From Archivesica marissinica (Eukaryota > Mollusca > Bivalvia > Venerida > Vesicomyidae), in NCBI GenBank assembly GCA_014843695.1, contig CM026398.1, positions 18,883,327-18,947,326 of the forward strand: a stretch of 64,000 bases of DNA. The letters are read 5' to 3'. Positions 59,036-64,000 of this stretch are shown here, one piece after another. The position numbers and the translations under genes are program-made. The notes under the pieces are model-generated. The model ran no database searches and was not told the DNA's origin. It worked only from the letters and a program-made list of their open reading frames with translations. Every line of letters starts with the position of its first letter. The stretch's first letter is position 1.

Positions 59036-59098
59036 AAAACATTTTTTAGTTGTGCGCTAGTGCTGATATGGAACCTCACAATTTAATTCGAATTGTTT

Positions 59099-60362
59099 TA
59101 ATAAAGTTTTAATCTGACAATTAGCTACTACTCCTCAGTTTTACCTTGTATATTGCAGTTTGTTTTAATCTGACAATTAGCTACTACTCCTCAGTTTTAC
59201 CTTGTATATTGCAGTTTGTTTTAATCTGACAATTAGCTACTACTCCTCAGTTTTGTTTTAATCTGACAATTAACTACTACTCCTCAGTTTTACCTTGTAT
59301 AATGCGGTTTGTTTTATACTGACAATTACTACTACTCCTCAGTTTTACCTTGTATAGTGCGGTTTGTTTTAATCTGACAATTAGCTACTACTCCTCAGTT
59401 TTACCTTGTATAATGCGGTTTGTTTTAATCTGACAATTAACTACTACTCCTCAGTTTTACCTTGTATAGTGCGGTTTGTTTTAATCTGACAATTAGCTAC
59501 TACTCTTCAGTTTTACCTTGTATAATGCGGTTTGTTTTAATCTGACAATTAACTACTACTCCTCAGTTTTACCTTGTATAGTGCGGTTTGTTTTAATCTG
59601 ACAATTAACTACTACTCCTCAGTTTTACCTTGTATAGTGCGGTTTGTTTTAATCTGACAATTAGCTACTACTCCTCAGTTTTACCTTGTATAGTGCGGTT
59701 TGTTTTAATCTGACAATTAGCTACTACTCCTCAGTTTTACCTTGTATAGTGCGGTTTGTTTTAATCTGACAATTAGCTACTACTCCTCAGTTTTACCTTG
59801 TATATTGCGGTTTGTTTTAATCTGACAATTAGCTACTACTCCTCAGTTTTACCTTGTATATTGCGGTTTGTTTTAATCTGACAATTAGCTACTACTCCTC
59901 AGTTTTACCTTGTATATTGCGGTTTGTTTTAATCTGACAATTAGCTACTACTCCTCAGTTTTACTTTGTATATTGCGGTTTGTTTTAATTGGACAATTAG
60001 CTACTACTCCTCAGTTTTACCTTGTATATTGCAGTTTGTTTTAATTGGACAATTAGCTACTACTCCTCAGTTTTACCTTGTATATTGCGGTTTGTTTTAA
60101 TCTGACAATTAGCTACTACTCCTCAGTTTTACCTTGTATATTGCAGTTTGTTTTAATTGGACAATTAGCTACTACTCCTCAGTTTTACCTTGTATATCGC
60201 GGTTTGTTTTAATCTGACAATTAGCTACTATTCCTCAGTTTTACCTTGTATATTGCAGTTTGTTTTAATTGGACAATTAGCTACTACTCCTCAGTTTTAC
60301 CTTGTATATTGCGGTTTGTTTTAATTGGACAATTAGCTACTACTCCTCAGTTTTACCCTGTA
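59099..60362. repeat. 56-bp minisatellite, about 22 units, WASL intron 2
   Basis: Unit TTTTAATCTGACAATTAGC + TACTACTCCTCAG + TTTTACCTTGTATATTGCGG + TTTG. Third-quarter variants alternate between ATATTGCGG, ATAGTGCGG, ATAATGCGG and ATTGCAG; right-end units carry TTAATTGGAC. It starts about 60 bp after a SINE C and runs directly into the TG-rich array. Confidence 0.96.
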
Positions 60363-60987
60363 TATTTCATGATGTGTGTATATTTCATGATGTGTTTGTA
60401 TATTGTATATTTCATGATGTGTTTGTATATTGTATATTTCATGATGTGTGTGTATATTTCATGATGTGTGTGTATATTTCATGATGTGTGTGTGTATATT
60501 GTATATTTCATGATGTGTTTGTATATTTCATGATGTGTGTGTATATTTCATGATGTGTGTATATTTCATAATGTGTGTGTATATTTCATGATGTGTGTGT
60601 GTATATTGTATGATGTGTGTGTGTGTGTATATTTCATGATGTGTGTATATTTCATGATGTGTGTATATTTCATGATGTGTGTGTGTATATTGTATATTTC
60701 ATGATGTGTGTGTGTGTATATTTCATGATGTGTGTGTATATTTCATGATGTGTGTGTGTATATTTCATGATGTGTGTGTATATTTCATGATGTGTGTGTA
60801 TATTTCATGATGTGTGTGTGTATATTGTATATTTCATGATGTGTGTGTATATTTCATGATGTGTGTATATATTTCATGATGTGTGTATATTTCATGATGT
60901 GTGTGTGTATATTGTATATTTCATGATGTTGTGTGTGTGTGTATATTTCATGATGTGTGTATATTTCATGATGTGTGTATATTCATG

Positions 60988-61042
<55 letters not shown>

Positions 61043-61254
61043 TGTGTGTGTGTGTGTGTTGTATATTTGTGTGTGTGTATTGTATATTTCATGATGTGTG
61101 TGTGTATATTTCATGATGTGTGTGTATATTTCATGATGTGTGTGTGTATATTTCATGATGTGTGTGTATATTTCATGATGTGTGTGTATATTTCATGATG
61201 TGTGTGTATATTTCATGATGTGTGTATATTTCATGATGTGTGTGTATATTTCAG
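60361..61254. repeat. TG-rich minisatellite GTGTATATTTCATGAT with embedded (TG)n, ending in the WASL exon 3 acceptor
   Basis: About 45 units of TGTATATTTCATGATGTG with variable TG number, plus a roughly 90-bp almost pure (TG)n tract at 60977-61068. The final unit reads TGTGTATATTTCAG where other units read TTCATGAT, and that CAG is the splice acceptor of exon 3. Confidence 0.95.
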
Positions 61255-61341
61255 AGTAAACAGTTGCTATGGGAACAGGAGATCTATACACAGTTCAAGT
61301 ACAAAACACCGCGTGAATACTTCCATACATTTGAAGCACAT
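61255..61341 (+). CDS. WASL: N-WASP (WASL) exon 3, WH1 domain
   Basis: 87 bases, phase 0, residues 80-108 of the joined protein. It begins SKQLLWEQEIY and ends PREYFHTFEAH, matching KLLWEQELY and PRGYFHTFAGD in human N-WASP. Donor is GTAAGT. The acceptor tatatttcag is unusual: it is the final, mutated unit of the TG-rich minisatellite that fills the preceding 0.9 kb, with no separate polypyrimidine tract. Confidence 0.92.
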
Positions 61342-61452
61342 GTAAGTCTCATTTTTGTAGTTTTGTGACGTCATTAAATTTTACGCACTAAAAAATAGCA
61401 CCAATTATTTTTGTACGTTTTAAATATTTTGGTCATTTTATAATCGCAATAA

Positions 61453-61717
61453 GGTGTGTTTTACTTTTATTTATCGTCGCTACCGGTTGCCCATATGAGC
61501 GACGCCTCCTGAAGAGATTAGTCATTTTAGATTTTTGGAGGATAGTGCAATGATACAGACAGAGACCCATTCCAGAGTCTCCTCTGGTTCTTTTATGTGC
61601 ACGGTGTAAAGCACCAACACGAGACCTCAGTTTAACGTCCCATCCGAAAGACTGTTAATTTTATTAGGATCAGGCGGGGGATCGAACGTGTTACCACTGG
61701 ACTACAGATCCGTCTGT
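61453..61717 (-). mobile_element. SINE A in WASL intron 3 with 10-bp target-site duplication
   Basis: Duplicated ATCGCAATAA at 61443-61452 and 61718-61727. It lacks about 25 bp around the anticodon (GGATCGAACGTGTTACC). Confidence 0.9.
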
Positions 61718-61965
61718 ATCGCAATAATGTTTGTATTGGCGTTATTTATAGTGCCGGATTTAACCACATAGGCCTATGGCCTGCATGGTTAATTCCTATG
61801 TGTCAGAACTCCAAACTATGTAACGTATTTTTGAATCGGAAAACTATCTACTTTATGCAGGATCGCTGCTTTATATAGACGTGATCATTACCACATGTTT
61901 GACTATATTTGACAGTAACAAAATCCTTTTTTTAAAACTCATTTATTTTCCCCACCATATGTCGA

Positions 61966-62206
61966 TTAACCCATTCAACACCAAGTAACTCACATGGACT
62001 GGTCCATGATATTCATAAACCAATAAATGAATCAGAAAATCGCATTTGGACAAGTTCATTTATCAAAATGGGTAATTATGTCTAAAAATAGTCATATCAC
62101 TGGCAAAAAGTGCAGATCCTGATGAGATGGCTCGTCACGAGCCGGCTCATCTGGATCTACACTTTTTGTAAGCCTATTTAGAGGTCTGTGGTGTTGAAAG
62201 GGTTCA
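61966..62206 (-). mobile_element. MITE A in WASL intron 3
   Basis: Full length, 66 bp upstream of WASL exon 4; right TTAA mutated to TTCA. Confidence 0.9.
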
Positions 62207-62272
62207 GGAGCATCCCATGCTGCATGCTGTGGTACTCGATTATTTGGATTTGTTGTTTTTGTTGTTTATCAG

Positions 62273-62372
62273 GACTGCCAGGCTGGGTTGAACTTTGCAA
62301 GTGAAGATGAAGCGAATAAATTCAAGAAAGTTGTGGAAGGGAAGCTGATGGAGAAACACAAGAAAAGACTGG
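62273..62372 (+). CDS. WASL: N-WASP (WASL) exon 4, end of WH1 domain
   Basis: 100 bases between acceptor gttgtttatcag and donor GTAAGA; 33 codons plus one base (phase 1 exit), residues 109-141. It reads DCQAGLNFASEDEANKFKK followed by a lysine-rich helix ending KHKKRL, matching the human CQVALNFANEEEAKKFRKAV region and basic stretch that close the WH1 domain. The remaining domains (basic region, CRIB/GBD, proline-rich, WH2 and CA) are not in the last 1.6 kb of the window. Confidence 0.9.
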
Positions 62373-62405
62373 GTAAGACAACATTGATATACAGTCCAAC
62401 TTGTA

Positions 62406-62648
62406 TTAACCCTTTCAACACCACAGACCTCTATTTATAGGCTTACAAAAAGTGTAGATTCAGATGAGCCGGCTCGTGACGAGCCGTCTCATCAGGATCT
62501 GCACTTTTTGCAAGTAGTATTACTAATTTTAGACAAAATTACCCATCTTGATAAATGAACTGTTCCGAATGTAATTTTCTTATTCATTTATTGGTCTAAG
62601 AATATCATGGACCAGTCCATGTCAGTTACTTGGTGTTGAAAGGGTTAA
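62406..62648 (+). mobile_element. MITE A in WASL intron 4
   Basis: Full length with TTAA at both ends, opposite orientation to the 61966 copy and 34 bp after exon 4, so exon 4 is bracketed by an inverted MITE pair. Confidence 0.92.
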
Positions 62649-62763
62649 GAGACCACCATAATGGAAGGGCCAAAAGCAGTCTCTAAGCAGGAATGGTCTC
62701 TTATTACATGCTATTTTGTTCCTTAACAACACAATATAGGAAACTGAAAAAGTCATCTCTTAA

Positions 62764-63425
62764 TACAAGTGGTCTCTTAATTGACGTGGTCTTTCAAGCA
62801 AGTTTAACTGTAATACAAGTACTTAATTGACGTGGTCTTTCAAGCAAGTTTGACTGTAATACAAGTACTTAATTGACGTGGTCTTTCAAGCAAGTTTGAC
62901 TGTAATACAAGTACTTAATTGACGTGGTCTTTCAAGCAGGTTTGACTGTAATACAAGTACTTAATTGACGTGGTCTTTCAAGCAAGTTTGACTGTAATAC
63001 AAGTACTTAATTGACGTGGTCTTTCAAGCAGGTTTGACTGTAATACAAGTACTTAATTGACGTGGTCTTTCAAGCAAGTTTGACTGTAATACAAGTACTT
63101 AATTGACGTGGTCTTTCAAGCAGGTTTGACTGTAATACAAGTACTTAATTGACGTGGTCTTTCAAGCAAGTTTGACTGTAATACAAGTACTTAATTGACG
63201 TGGTCTTTCAAGCAAGTTTGACTGTAATACAAGTACTTAATTGACGTGGTCTTTCAAGCAAGGTTGACTGTAATACAAGTACTTAATTGACGTGGTCTTT
63301 CAAGCAAGGTTGACTGTAATACAAGTACTTAATTGACGTGGTCTTTCAAGCAAGTTTGACTGTACCTGATTGAGGTATTGAAAGCAAGTTTAACTGTACC
63401 TGATTGAGTTATTGAAAGCAACTGT
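62764..63425. repeat. 46-bp minisatellite, about 12 units, WASL intron 4
   Basis: Unit ACTTAATTGACGTGG + TCTTTCAAGCAAGTTTGAC + TGTAATACAAGT; variants are CAGGTTTGAC and CAAGGTTGAC. The last two units are shorter (CTGATTGAG, TTGAAAGCAA). It grows out of a MITE-like end: GTCTCTTAATTGACG and CAAGTTTAACTGTAA occur once to its left. Confidence 0.94.
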
Positions 63426-63599
63426 ATTTGATGTTTTTGGCCATCATGTGTACTGCAAAGCATGTGATATTCACATGGAAACACAATTCTCAACCGGGAT
63501 AGGCCGAAGACAATCAATGAGTGGCATTGCTGGGTTTTTTATTACCTCCCTTGGCAGATGGTCTGATTTATCCCGAAATGTATTTTGGTCCTAGTGTCT

Positions 63600-63935
63600 G
63601 CCTCAGTGCTCAAGTGATAGCGGTCGCTGACTTGTATACCACTGTAATCTATCATCACTGATGGTCACAGGTTCGGGCCCCACTCAGGCCGTGTCTCATT
63701 TATATGGAAAAGTTGGCAGTTTCTTACAGAGCTGGCATTTATTTAACGATTCTCCGAAAGACACTGCCAACTTTTTCATATAGATTAACACGGCCTGAGC
63801 GGGGCTCAAACCCATGACCATCAGTACTGGTTAACCACTGCGGCCTGCCCAGGAAAGGTGTTGTTAGGTAGACTGCCCGACGGCGATATTGCCCAAAATG
63901 GTGCTGATGAAGGCGTAAAACACGAACAAACAAAC
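63600..63935. mobile_element. Inverted pair of tRNA-like SINE copies
   Basis: Plus copy 63600-63735 (GCTCAAGTGATAGCGGTCGC, CAGGTTCGGGCCCC) and minus copy 63765-63935 (CGGGGCTCAAACCCATGACC). Arms TATATGGAAAAGTTGGCAGT and ACTGCCAACTTTTTCATATA face each other across about 40 bp. Related fragments lie at 35450-35660 and 12241-12300. Confidence 0.6.
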
Positions 63936-64000
63936 AAACTTATTGGTCCTTTAAGTTGGAATCCTTTGTTTTTACTGTTGTTCCCATACCAGATGTTACG

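Larger units (their letters stand above)
49805..61254 (+). other. WASL intron 2 (11.4 kb)
   Basis: Phase-0 intron holding a SINE D copy next to the donor, a 43-bp array, MITEs, the Academ-like transposon, a SINE C inverted pair and two abutting minisatellites that run up to exon 3. Stretches 50650-51440 and 57000-57380 show no recognised feature. Confidence 0.8.
61342..62272 (+). other. WASL intron 3 (0.9 kb)
   Basis: Phase-0 intron; more than half of it is a recent SINE A (61453-61717) plus a TTAA MITE (61966-62206). Confidence 0.8.
62373..64000 (+). other. WASL intron 4 (incomplete)
   Basis: Phase-1 intron with a TTAA MITE, a 46-bp array and an inverted SINE-like pair. No further WASL exon before the window edge. 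Confidence 0.75.

Overview
This window is eukaryotic, intron-dominated DNA from an animal, most likely a mollusc and probably a bivalve. It has short coding exons with GT-AG borders separated by introns of up to at least 18 kb, metazoan-specific proteins (a NUAK-type kinase and an N-WASP-type actin regulator), and dense tRNA-derived SINEs, hairpin MITEs and minisatellites like those I know from bivalve genomes. The species call is inference; the animal origin rests on the proteins.

Two host genes lie head to head. On the minus strand, 36509 down to the left edge, is the 5' part of a NUAK-family kinase gene: coding exons at 36312-36509 and 18827-18947 encode the N-terminal tail, glycine-rich loop, VAIK lysine and alphaC helix. 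The rest of the kinase lies beyond the left edge. On the plus strand, from 37194 to the right edge, is the 5' part of an N-WASP/WASL gene. Exons at 37194-37289, 49664-49804, 61255-61341 and 62273-62372 give 141 codons covering the N-terminus and WH1 (EVH1) domain; the GBD, proline-rich and VCA parts lie beyond the right edge. Only 684 bp separate the two start codons, so the genes probably share a divergent promoter. An ETS-type CGGAAGTG lies about 60 bp before the WASL ATG. Functionally, N-WASP activates Arp2/3 and NUAK kinases tune myosin phosphatase, so both act on the actin cortex.

The most striking insertion is a 4.6-kb DNA transposon at 52358-56995 in WASL intron 2. It has inverted terminal repeats of about 370 bp and codes for a conserved uncharacterised protein followed by a protein that retains all the FEN1/XPG-type acidic positions and ends in a cysteine-rich CXC-like module. 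This fits Academ-type transposons carrying an XPG nuclease, but that assignment needs a database search. Two frameshifts break the reading frame in the middle.

The remainder is repeats. Tandem arrays occur at 4.4, 6.4, 15.9, 16.9, 18.6, 21.5-22.5 (35-bp unit), 28.4-29.4 (23 bp), 32.9 (38 bp), 41.6-48.7 (18/21 bp, 7.1 kb), 50.3 (43 bp), 59.1-60.4 (56 bp), 60.4-61.25 (TG-rich, ending inside the WASL exon 3 splice acceptor) and 62.8-63.4 kb (46 bp). At least five tRNA-derived SINE families (A-E here) and several hairpin MITE families are interspersed, often nested, with readable target-site duplications. No rRNA gene, CRISPR array or bacterial operon is present.
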